Below, one piece after another: positions 1 through 5,596 of a stretch of DNA of 10,117 bases; the stretch's first letter is position 1, and every line of letters starts with the position of its first letter. Source of the stretch: Dehalococcoidales bacterium. GTDB lineage: Bacteria; Chloroflexota; Dehalococcoidia; Dehalococcoidales; Fen-1064. Where the stretch lies: assembly GCA_028712845.1 (NCBI GenBank), contig JAQTPO010000074.1:1-10117 (forward strand), written 5' to 3'. The notes beneath the pieces were generated by a model, which searched no databases, had not been told where the DNA came from, and saw only the letters and a list, made by a program, of their open reading frames with translations. Position numbers and translations under genes: made by a program.

Positions 1-2
1 TC

Positions 3-248
3 GATGAGCATATATTAGATAAAATTGAATCTAAACATGGCATTACTTTCCAAGAAGCTGAAGAGGCGTGTTTATCTGGGGCACGGCATATCAGGAAAAG
101 TCGGGATGAATTATACAAGGTCTTCAGTCAGACAAATGCAGGGCGGTATATTCTGGTAGTGCTCGTAAATCGAAACGAAGGTGTTTGGAAGATAGTCACC
201 GCCAGAGATATGACCGATAGTGAAAGACAATTGTACAATCGGAGGTAG
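3..248 (+). CDS. BrnT-like (DUF497) toxin, 5'-truncated
   Basis: The open frame enters from the window edge and gives 81 residues before a TAG. The visible part begins DEHILDKIESKHGITFQEAEE and ends in VTARDMTDSERQLYNRR. This matches the BrnT layout: an N-terminal stretch with a KHG-hydrophobic-F-x-EA motif, a central beta strand (RYILVVLV), then the hallmark [IV]-[ST]-A-R-x-[AM]-x-x-x-E-R-x-x-Y near the C-terminus. BrnT proteins are ribonuclease-fold toxins of about 90 residues, so only roughly ten residues are missing. The next gene begins two bases after the stop and encodes a ribbon-helix-helix antitoxin. Toxin-first order is normal for brnTA. The antitoxin's Shine-Dalgarno (GGAGG, 241-245) lies inside the last codons of this gene, so the two are translationally coupled. 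The function is inferred from family resemblance; activity cannot be judged without the N-terminus. Confidence 0.8.
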   Translation, partial: DEHILDKIESKHGITFQEAEEACLSGARHIRKSRDELYKVFSQTNAGRYILVVLVNRNEGVWKIVTARDMTDSERQLYNRR

Positions 249-250
249 AT

Positions 251-484
251 ATGAAAGATTTAAATAAGACCATAGATAATATTGAAAAAGGAAATGCGTG
301 GGAAGATACTGACGAAGTAGTGCAAATTGATGTCAAGAAACCACTGGATAAAGTGATACCGGTACGCCTTTCATCTGAAAAATGGGAAGAACTGCGGCGG
401 GAAGCAAAAGAGTTGGGTATTGGTCCTACCACACTTGCCCGTATGTGGATTCTGGAGAGGCTACGACAGAAGATGAAGGTTTAA
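251..484 (+). CDS. CopG/BrnA-type ribbon-helix-helix antitoxin
   Basis: A 77-residue acidic protein. Residues 1-33 are charged and probably flexible, the usual toxin-binding part of such antitoxins. From about residue 36 it has the pattern VIPVRLSSEKWEELRREAKE followed by LGIGPTTLARMWILERLRQ, a beta strand and two helices typical of the CopG_antitoxin family. It should bind and neutralise the BrnT-like toxin encoded just upstream and repress the operon as a DNA-binding dimer. The ATG is preceded by GGAGG at 241-245 with good spacing, within the toxin's final codons. The promoter lies outside the window. Family assignment is fairly sure; the choice between the BrnA and CopG_antitoxin subfamilies is not. 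Confidence 0.82.
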   Translation: MKDLNKTIDNIEKGNAWEDTDEVVQIDVKKPLDKVIPVRLSSEKWEELRREAKELGIGPTTLARMWILERLRQKMKV

Positions 485-488
485 TTAA

Positions 489-503
489 GAATTCGTAGAA
501 TTC
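489..503. repeat. short perfect inverted repeat after the antitoxin gene
   Basis: GAATTC at 489-494 and again at 498-503, separated by GTA, can form a 6-bp stem with a 3-base loop just after the antitoxin stop. No T run follows, so it is not a standard rho-independent terminator, although it could slow or end transcription of the toxin-antitoxin operon. Confidence 0.4.
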
Positions 504-511
504 CCCACACA

Positions 512-545
512 GAGATTGCCACGTCACTTCGTTCCTCGCAATGAC
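512..545 (-). repeat. dispersed intergenic repeat, copy 1
   Basis: Read on the minus strand, this is GTCATTGCGAG, a short variable middle, GACGTG, then GCAATCTC. ATTGC (515-519) and GCAAT (538-542) close an imperfect hairpin. From memory, very similar extragenic sequences recur in many bacterial genomes, including Dehalococcoidia drafts. A diverged relative with the same CATTGCGAG and GACGTG blocks lies at 4270-4299 in the opposite orientation. It sits between an antitoxin gene and mutS and outside any gene. No function is known to me. Confidence 0.6.
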
Positions 546-578
546 TAATTATTTTTCTGGTATCTAGTTTTTCCCCAC

Positions 579-607
579 TTCTTTTTTCTTCTCCATTCTA
601 GTACAAT
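579..607 (+). promoter_or_regulatory. candidate mutS promoter giving a leaderless mRNA
   Basis: TACAAT at 602-607 matches the -10 consensus at five of six bases. The hexamer 17 bases upstream, TTCTTT (579-584), is a poor -35. The -10 ends only nine bases before the mutS ATG, so transcription would start almost at the start codon. No Shine-Dalgarno is visible before that ATG, which fits a leaderless message. The weak -35 keeps confidence low. Confidence 0.35.
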
Positions 608-616
608 AACCATATT

Positions 617-3181
617 ATGCGAGAAAGCATTACCCCCATCCGCCAGCAGTACCTCAGAATCAAGAAAAAGTATCCCCAGACGATTGTGCTTTTCCGGCTG
701 GGTGATTTCTATGAGACCTTCGACGAAGACGCGAAAATCGCTTCCCGCGAACTGGAGATTGTCCTCACTTCACGCGAGATGGGCAAAGGCAATAAGGTGC
801 CGATGGCAGGCATCCCTTACCACGCCATCGATAACTACCTGGCAAAACTAATCAATCGCGGCTATAAAGTTGCCATCTGCGAACAACTTACCAAACCGGG
901 TGAGACGAAAGGCATCGTCCAGCGCGATGTCATCCGCGTGGTGACACCGGGGACGGTGGTCGAACCGACACTGCTCGATAGCAAGGCGAACAACTATCTG
1001 ACCGCTCTGGTGATTAATGAGGATATTGCGGGCATTGCTTATGTGGATATCACCACCAGCGAATTTGCCACCACCCAGTTGCCTTTAGACCGCGTGCGGA
1101 ATGAACTGGAACGGCTCAAGCCTTCGGAAATTATTTTACCGCAAGGTGCTGAATTAAACGGTCTGGAACTTGCGGTGCCTTTAACCCGACTCGATAGCTA
1201 TCACTTCGAGACGGAGGTCGCCCGACAGATATTATTGGAGCATTTCGGCACAGCGACACTGGATGGTTTCGGGTGTGCAGGATTACCGCTGGCAATCAGC
1301 GCCGCCGGCGCTATCATTCACTATATTCAGGAGACACAGAAGGGGATGCTGGGGCAGTTGACCCGGCTTGCCACCTACACCACCGATGCTTTTATGGCGC
1401 TTGACATGCAGACGCAGAATAATCTGGAGCTTTTCCGCGGCAGTTCAGGCTCTGCCAAAGGCTCACTGCTCTCCGTAATCGACCTGACAAAAACGGCGAT
1501 GGGGAGTCGCTTGATGAAACGGTGGTTGAGTCAGCCGTTACTTGACATAACAGAACTAAACAAGCGTCAGGATGCCATCGAATGGTTCGTTGGTAATTCT
1601 TTGCCGCGCGCCCAGACGATTGCTTTTCTCAATAATATGGCGGACATCGGGCGTATTATAAACCGGATTGCCAGCAATATTGCCAACCCGAATGAATTGA
1701 TTGCTTTACAGCGCGCGCTGGAGACCGTTCCCAAGCTCAAGGAAACGCTGGAAAGCAGTGCAATCGATTGGTTGAAGAATGAACTCAAACCTCAAACGGA
1801 AGTGATTGAACTGATTGGTCAAGCCATTGTGCCGGAGCCGTCAACCGGCGTCGGTGAGGGCGGTGTCATCAAGCCGGGCTTTTCGGAAGAACTGGACAAT
1901 TTGCGGTCGGTATCCAAAAATGCCAAACAATACCTCGCCAATCTGGAACGCACCGAGCAGGAGAAGACCGGCATCAAGTCGCTGAAAATCGGTTATAACC
2001 GGGTCTTCGGCTACTACATCGAGATTTCAAAGTCGTATGTGGCGCAAGCGCCGGAAAGCTACATCCGGAAACAAACTCTTGCCAACGGCGAGCGTTACTT
2101 TACGCCGGAACTGAAAGACTACGAATCGACTATCCTGAATGCCAGAGAGCGGATTGAAGAGCTGGAGACGGAGCTATTCCAGCGTGTCTGCAAGCAGATA
2201 AGCGATAGCCGGAAGTCCATTCTGGAACTGGCGGAAGCGCTGGCGAACATCGATGTGTTTGCCGGTCTGGCGGAAGTTGCCATCCGCTACAACTACAAAC
2301 GCCCGAAGTTAACTAACGATGATGAAATTATTATCAAAGGCGGACGGCATCCGGTCGTGGAGCGGGCATTGACCGAATCCAGCTTCATCCCCAACGATAC
2401 TTATTTATCAAATAAAGACACGCAGTTGGTGATTCTCACCGGTCCGAATATGGCAGGCAAATCGACCTATCTGAAACAGGTGGCGATTATTGTCCTGCTG
2501 GCGCAAATTGGTAGTTTTGTGCCGGCGGATGAAGCGACAATCGGACTGGTGGACCGTATTTTCACCCGCATCGGCGCCCGAGAAGACCTGGCAGGCGGGC
2601 AGTCCACATTTATGGTTGAGATGGTGGAGACTGCCAGTATTCTGAACAATGCCACGCCGCACTCCTTGCTCATTCTGGATGAAATTGGTCGTGGCACCAG
2701 CACTTATGACGGGCTTTCCATTGCCCGTGCGGTGGCGGAATATATCCATAATCATCCCAGGTTTGGTGCGAAGACCCTCTTTGCCACGCATTATCACGAG
2801 ATGGTAGAGCTTGCCGATTACCTGCCCCGGGTCAAAAATTACAATGTCGCGGTGAAGGAAGAGAAGGGCGAAGTCATTTTCCTGCGCAAGATTGTGCCCG
2901 GCGGTGTTGACAAGAGCTACGGCATCCACGTGGGTAAACTGGCGGGTCTGCCGAAAACCGTAGTGCACCGCGCACAGGAGATTCTGGACGAACTGGAAGG
3001 CGACGGAAAGGCAATCAAGCCCGCGCAAAAATCCCGCCGGAGGCAACCGGTGCAGCAGATATCGCTTTTTGCTGAGAAATCGCCGTTGCTGGAAGAACTG
3101 GAAAAGCTGGAGATTGACTCCCTGACACCTCTGGAAGCCCTGACCAAACTGTATGAATTACAGAAGAGGGCAAGGGAATAG
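617..3181 (+). CDS. mutS: DNA mismatch repair protein MutS
   Basis: The 854-residue product recognises base mismatches and small loops and, through ATP-driven sliding, recruits downstream repair proteins. Its length equals the usual MutS1 (about 800-860). The mismatch-reading Phe-x-Glu motif is F31-Y32-E33 in RLGDFYETF. MAGIPYHA (63-70) and RVVTPGT continue domain I. The connector, lever and clamp regions follow to about residue 560. The ATPase has Walker A GPNMAGKST (609-617), Walker B with D688-E689, and the GRGTSTYDG signature. DKSYGIHV (from 765) opens the dimerising helix-turn-helix. QISLF at 814-818 looks like a sliding-clamp binding motif, and the tail has the conserved TPLEALTKLYELQ segment. 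All catalytic motifs are intact. No mutL lies next to it in the window. No Shine-Dalgarno precedes the ATG, but the N-terminus aligns well with the family. It converges on vapC with only six bases between the stop codons. Confidence 0.98.
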   Translation: MRESITPIRQQYLRIKKKYPQTIVLFRLGDFYETFDEDAKIASRELEIVLTSREMGKGNKVPMAGIPYHAIDNYLAKLINRGYKVAICEQLTKPGETKGIVQRDVIRVVTPGTVVEPTLLDSKANNYLTALVINEDIAGIAYVDITTSEFATTQLPLDRVRNELERLKPSEIILPQGAELNGLELAVPLTRLDSYHFETEVARQILLEHFGTATLDGFGCAGLPLAISAAGAIIHYIQETQKGMLGQLTRLATYTTDAFMALDMQTQNNLELFRGSSGSAKGSLLSVIDLTKTAMGSRLMKRWLSQPLLDITELNKRQDAIEWFVGNSLPRAQTIAFLNNMADIGRIINRIASNIANPNELIALQRALETVPKLKETLESSAIDWLKNELKPQTEVIELIGQAIVPEPSTGVGEGGVIKPGFSEELDNLRSVSKNAKQYLANLERTEQEKTGIKSLKIGYNRVFGYYIEISKSYVAQAPESYIRKQTLANGERYFTPELKDYESTILNARERIEELETELFQRVCKQISDSRKSILELAEALANIDVFAGLAEVAIRYNYKRPKLTNDDEIIIKGGRHPVVERALTESSFIPNDTYLSNKDTQLVILTGPNMAGKSTYLKQVAIIVLLAQIGSFVPADEATIGLVDRIFTRIGAREDLAGGQSTFMVEMVETASILNNATPHSLLILDEIGRGTSTYDGLSIARAVAEYIHNHPRFGAKTLFATHYHEMVELADYLPRVKNYNVAVKEEKGEVIFLRKIVPGGVDKSYGIHVGKLAGLPKTVVHRAQEILDELEGDGKAIKPAQKSRRRQPVQQISLFAEKSPLLEELEKLEIDSLTPLEALTKLYELQKRARE

Positions 3182-3187
3182 GACAGG

Positions 3188-3598
3188 CTAAATTCCTGTA
3201 CCTTTTATTAATTTCAGATGTGGGAAAGGATAGTGTTGGGTATTATTTGTTACCAGAGGCACTCCTAATTCTTGCGCGGTAGCGGCGATAACCGCATCGA
3301 CTACGCCGATGGTAATGCCTCTGGCACGGAGATTGTTCAATAACTTTCCAGCTGTTCTTGCGATTGATATATCCACCTTCACGGAAGTCAACCCGTCCAA
3401 AAAGCCGCCGGTTACTTTTTCTTCTTCTGCTCTCATCCCGTGGAATACTTCGAGGTGTGTTAATGTGCTTATTGCCAGCAAGCCGTCTTCTGCCAGTGCT
3501 TCCAGCCTTGTTTTGGCATAAGGGCGACCTCTTAGAAAATCGATGATTACATCCGTATCTACCAGACAGGCAATGTAAGGAGATTCACTATTTATCAT
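3188..3598 (-). CDS. vapC: PIN-domain toxin (VapC family)
   Basis: A 136-residue PIN-domain protein, expected to be a Mg-dependent RNase that cleaves tRNA or rRNA when freed from its antitoxin. The acidic active site is visible: D14 in LVDTDVIIDFLRG, E50 in STLTHLEVFHG, and D101 in GVVDAVIAATAQELG. The family's TNN block follows at 117-119, before QHYPFP. Length is normal for VapC. Its ATG overlaps the end of the upstream antitoxin gene by 11 bases, so the pair is one translationally coupled operon in the usual antitoxin-first order. No strong Shine-Dalgarno is needed if ribosomes re-initiate. The active site appears intact. The RNA target cannot be predicted. Confidence 0.93.
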   Translation of the reverse strand: MINSESPYIACLVDTDVIIDFLRGRPYAKTRLEALAEDGLLAISTLTHLEVFHGMRAEEEKVTGGFLDGLTSVKVDISIARTAGKLLNNLRARGITIGVVDAVIAATAQELGVPLVTNNTQHYPFPHLKLIKGTGI

Positions 3599-3884
3599 TC
3601 TTACTTTCGTTCACGTAAAGAGCTGAGGAGCGGTCATTTTTACGTATTGAATATACAAACTCAGAGGTATCTTTTGTGGTTACAAGGTCAGTATGATTTT
3701 TATCTTTCCATGCACCGAAGCCCTTACCCAGCGCTTTTTTCTGCCGTTTCAGAGCGATATAATGTGTCAGCGCTTCTGTGAAGAATGCGCTGACTTCTCC
3801 CTGAGGTACCAGGTTACGTATTTCACCTGCTAGTTCTCGGGGTAAAGTTACTGAGATTTTTTCGGTGATACCGTTTCTAGACAT
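3588..3884 (-). CDS. vapB: VapB-type ribbon-helix-helix antitoxin
   Basis: This 98-residue protein is the partner of the overlapping VapC. Residues 8-15 (EKISVTLP) form the DNA-binding beta strand of a ribbon-helix-helix fold. The two helices follow to about residue 50, with a typical EVSAFFTEALTHYIAL second helix. The basic, Trp-containing linker GFGAWKDKNHTDLVT and the C-terminal DTSEFVYSIRKND region resemble the toxin-binding tail of VapB antitoxins. AAGGAA lies at good spacing upstream of the ATG. A strong promoter with operator-like repeats precedes it (3903-3941), so autorepression by the VapBC complex is likely, as in other such systems. Confidence 0.9.
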   Translation of the reverse strand: MSRNGITEKISVTLPRELAGEIRNLVPQGEVSAFFTEALTHYIALKRQKKALGKGFGAWKDKNHTDLVTTKDTSEFVYSIRKNDRSSALYVNESKNDK

Positions 3885-3902
3885 TTGAATTTCCTTTTTG
3901 TA

Positions 3903-3925
3903 ATCATACCAATGATACTACCAAT
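3903..3925 (-). promoter_or_regulatory. candidate VapB operator
   Basis: ATCAT-ACCA-ATGAT (3903-3916) is a perfect 5-bp inverted repeat covering the -10 box of the vapBC promoter. TACCAAT occurs at 3907-3913 and again at 3919-3925, a 12-base period. Ribbon-helix-helix antitoxins commonly bind such short inverted or tandem sites over their own promoter. That this one is bound is inference. Confidence 0.5.
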
Positions 3926-3941
3926 AGACTGCCTTTGTCAA
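3912..3941 (-). promoter_or_regulatory. vapBC promoter
   Basis: On the minus strand TTGACA (3936-3941) is a perfect -35. It is followed after 18 bases by TATCAT (3912-3917), a good -10. Transcription would start about 15-20 bases before the vapB ATG, leaving room for the AAGGAA ribosome site. This is among the clearest promoters in the window. Confidence 0.75.
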
Positions 3942-3984
3942 GAGCTAAAAAGGTTGCTTTCACTGGCATCTATCAGCTACAAGC

Positions 3985-4182
3985 TTATTCATTCAGGTCT
4001 TTGAGCAAGGCTTCTAACTTTTCATTGCTCCACCCGACAAAACCGGCGACCTGCTGAAGAGTCATCCCTGATACCATCTGGAGTTGACCGGCATCTACCG
4101 TGCCGACATGTTTTTCGATGATTGTCTTGATATTGGGTTTCTTCAAAATCTCTCCCACTGTGGAATTAAGCGTGAAAGCCAT
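3985..4182 (-). CDS. small DUF1858-like helical protein
   Basis: A 65-residue protein with no recognised catalytic motif and no cysteines. It begins MAFTLNSTVGEILKKPNIKT and continues with a helix (IIEKHVG), the segment GMTLQQVAGF and a last helix (NEKLEALLKDLNE). This resembles small helical domains of the DUF1858 kind, and similar segments found at the ends of larger bacterial proteins, here standing alone. Two ATGs are adjacent (4185 and 4182). GGAGG ends two bases before the first but five before the second, so I favour the second. A good promoter sits at 4218-4247. It appears to be a single-gene unit upstream of vapBC on the same strand. The role is unknown. Confidence 0.72.
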   Translation of the reverse strand: MAFTLNSTVGEILKKPNIKTIIEKHVGTVDAGQLQMVSGMTLQQVAGFVGWSNEKLEALLKDLNE

Positions 4183-4217
4183 CATACCCTCCAGTTATGC
4201 TAAATAATATGCTCCGA

Positions 4218-4247
4218 ATGATATGACATAATGTTTAGTATTGTCAA
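4218..4247 (-). promoter_or_regulatory. promoter of the small helical protein
   Basis: TTGACA at 4242-4247 and TATCAT at 4218-4223 (minus strand) are 18 bases apart, the same boxes and spacing as the vapBC promoter. The leader would be about 30 bases and includes GGAGGG (4187-4192). Confidence 0.65.
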
Positions 4248-4269
4248 ACAGTACCATACTTTAGAGAAC

Positions 4270-4299
4270 CATTGCGAGACCCGATGCAATCGGGACGTG
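4270..4299 (+). repeat. dispersed intergenic repeat, copy 2 (variant)
   Basis: CATTGCGAG (4270-4278) and GACGTG (4294-4299) are shared with the minus-strand reading of the element at 512-545. Between them this copy has CCCGAT-GCA-ATCGGG (4280-4294), a perfect 6-bp stem with a 3-base loop. It lies in the divergent region between the small helical protein and the membrane protein, outside both promoters. Confidence 0.5.
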
Positions 4300-4341
4300 C
4301 AGAGGCAGTTAGGTTTGGGATTGGTTTCCTGCAGCGGCATA

Positions 4342-4370
4342 TTGACACCCGGTTGTCAGAATCATACAAT
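4342..4370 (+). promoter_or_regulatory. promoter of the small membrane protein, with overlapping dyad
   Basis: TTGACA (4342-4347), 17 bases, then TACAAT (4365-4370) is a near-consensus promoter. The -35 overlaps an inverted repeat, TGACA-CCCGGT-TGTCA (4343-4358), which could be an operator. The start site would be near 4377, just before the GGAGG ribosome site at 4384-4388. Confidence 0.72.
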
Positions 4371-4399
4371 TGCTTTAGAAAATGGAGGATGACATAAAA

Positions 4400-4813
4400 A
4401 TGAAAAAGCCTGATTTATTGATTCTCGTTTCTATCTGGGAGTTTATTGCTGCCTTTCTGGCATTCATCTGCATTGTCGCCATTGCTGTCTTTGCTTTTCC
4501 GGCGGTTCTTGGAGTGTGGGGCGATTGGGGTTACTCTTCTTACGGTATGATGAATAACGGAGATATGCCGAGAGTAGGTGCTATCTTCGGTCTGAGCATC
4601 GCAATACTCTTTCTTCTCTGCTTTATGGCGCTGGCAATTATCGGCGGTATCGGGCTTTTGATGGGAAAAGAATGGGGTCGTATCACAGGTATTGTCCACA
4701 GCGCGCTGAGTGTTCTCTGCTTCCCCATCGGCACTATTATCGGGGTGCTGGCTGTTATTTATCTAACCAAGCCGGAAGTGAAGGACTATTTCATTCCCCC
4801 ACTTAAAACTTAA
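4400..4813 (+). CDS. small integral membrane protein, three predicted helices
   Basis: A 137-residue hydrophobic protein with no assigned function. Using the ATG at 4400, hydrophobic segments lie at about residues 6-39 (long, perhaps a bent or tightly paired helix), 60-88 and 94-122. A short polar, Gly/Tyr/Met-rich loop lies at 41-58. The C-terminal block, with GKEWGRITGI, FPIGTIIGVLAV and a terminal KPEVKDYF, is a pattern common in small uncharacterised bacterial membrane proteins. An in-frame ATG at 4382 overlaps the GGAGG (4384-4388) and lies next to the expected transcription start, so the later ATG, 11 bases after GGAGG, is the better start. It has its own strong promoter. Its last 11 bases overlap the end of the convergent hydrolase gene. 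Confidence 0.78.
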   Translation: MKKPDLLILVSIWEFIAAFLAFICIVAIAVFAFPAVLGVWGDWGYSSYGMMNNGDMPRVGAIFGLSIAILFLLCFMALAIIGGIGLLMGKEWGRITGIVHSALSVLCFPIGTIIGVLAVIYLTKPEVKDYFIPPLKT

Positions 4814-5561
4814 CCAATGAATTTCTCAGGACGCCAATCGGCGCAATCTTAATCTCAACGGTATCGCCGGGACGCATCGGACCGATACCACCGGGGGTGC
4901 CGGTAGCGATGACATCGCCCGGCAAAAGGGTCATCACATTTGAGATGAAACTGATGGTTTCCTTTACAGGGAAGATGAGGTCATCGGTGTTGCCTCTCTG
5001 CTTTAATTCTCCATTGAGATAGGTTTCGATGGGTGCATTTGTCGGGTCAACCTCTGTCTCGATACATGGTCCGAAAGCGGCGAAAGTATCGAAGCCCTTG
5101 GCGCGAGTCCACTGTCCGTCCCGATTCTGCAAATCGCGTGCGGTTATATCATTGAAGCACGTGTAGCCGAGCACATAGTCCAGCGCTTCTTCCTGTGAGA
5201 TATGACTGGCTTTTTTCTTTATCACCACGCCAAGTTCGCCTTCGTAGTCAACCCGCTCTGACATTTCCGGATAGATAATTTTGTCTTCAGGTCCGATGAT
5301 CGCCGTGGTGGGTTTTAAAAAGAGTAAAGGCGTCTGGGGAATTTGTGATTTCAGCTCATTGGCATGGCTGCGGTAGTTCAGTCCCAGACAAACGATCTTG
5401 GAGGGGATACAGGGAGCCATGAGTTTGACCTCATTCAGTTTATGGGTAGCGCCGGAATAGCGGATGGTACTGAATGGATTGCCCCTGATAGCCTTTATGG
5501 TTTTACCGGTGAGCACTCCGTAGCTTATTTTTTTACCGATTGCGCAACGTATAATCTTCAT
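4803..5561 (-). CDS. fumarylacetoacetate hydrolase family protein
   Basis: A 252-residue enzyme of the FAH superfamily, which hydrolyses or decarboxylates acyl-pyruvates and related beta-diketo acids using a bound divalent metal. The metal ligands are visible: E107 and E109 in VDYEGELGVVI, and D138 in CFNDITARDLQ. The substrate-side motifs GLNYRSHANE (60-69), FLKPTTA (81-87), QWTRAKGFDTFAAFGP and ATGTPGGIG are all present. The short N-terminal beta region and overall length fit the fumarylpyruvate hydrolase or acylpyruvase branch rather than eukaryotic FAH. The exact substrate cannot be told. It lies 35 bases downstream of the acyl-CoA synthetase alpha gene on the same strand, so probably shares its promoter. 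GGAGG (5576-5580) is 14 bases from the ATG, longer than usual, but no canonical start lies closer and the N-terminus fits the family. Confidence 0.92.
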   Translation of the reverse strand: MKIIRCAIGKKISYGVLTGKTIKAIRGNPFSTIRYSGATHKLNEVKLMAPCIPSKIVCLGLNYRSHANELKSQIPQTPLLFLKPTTAIIGPEDKIIYPEMSERVDYEGELGVVIKKKASHISQEEALDYVLGYTCFNDITARDLQNRDGQWTRAKGFDTFAAFGPCIETEVDPTNAPIETYLNGELKQRGNTDDLIFPVKETISFISNVMTLLPGDVIATGTPGGIGPMRPGDTVEIKIAPIGVLRNSLVKF

Positions 5562-5596
5562 AGTAATTAGCTTATCCTCCTATCTTCAGTGAATCG

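Noticed and set aside
489..503. GAATTC pair as a rho-independent terminator
   Set aside because: The stem is AT-rich and no T run follows, so terminator function is not supported.
2408..3046. 212-codon open frame on the minus strand inside mutS
   Set aside because: It lies opposite the conserved MutS ATPase region, whose motifs are all intact, and its translation shows no recognisable family pattern.
4382..4399. Upstream ATG adding six residues (MEDDIK) to the membrane protein
   Set aside because: The ATG overlaps the GGAGG ribosome site and is only a few bases from the predicted transcription start; the next ATG fits better.
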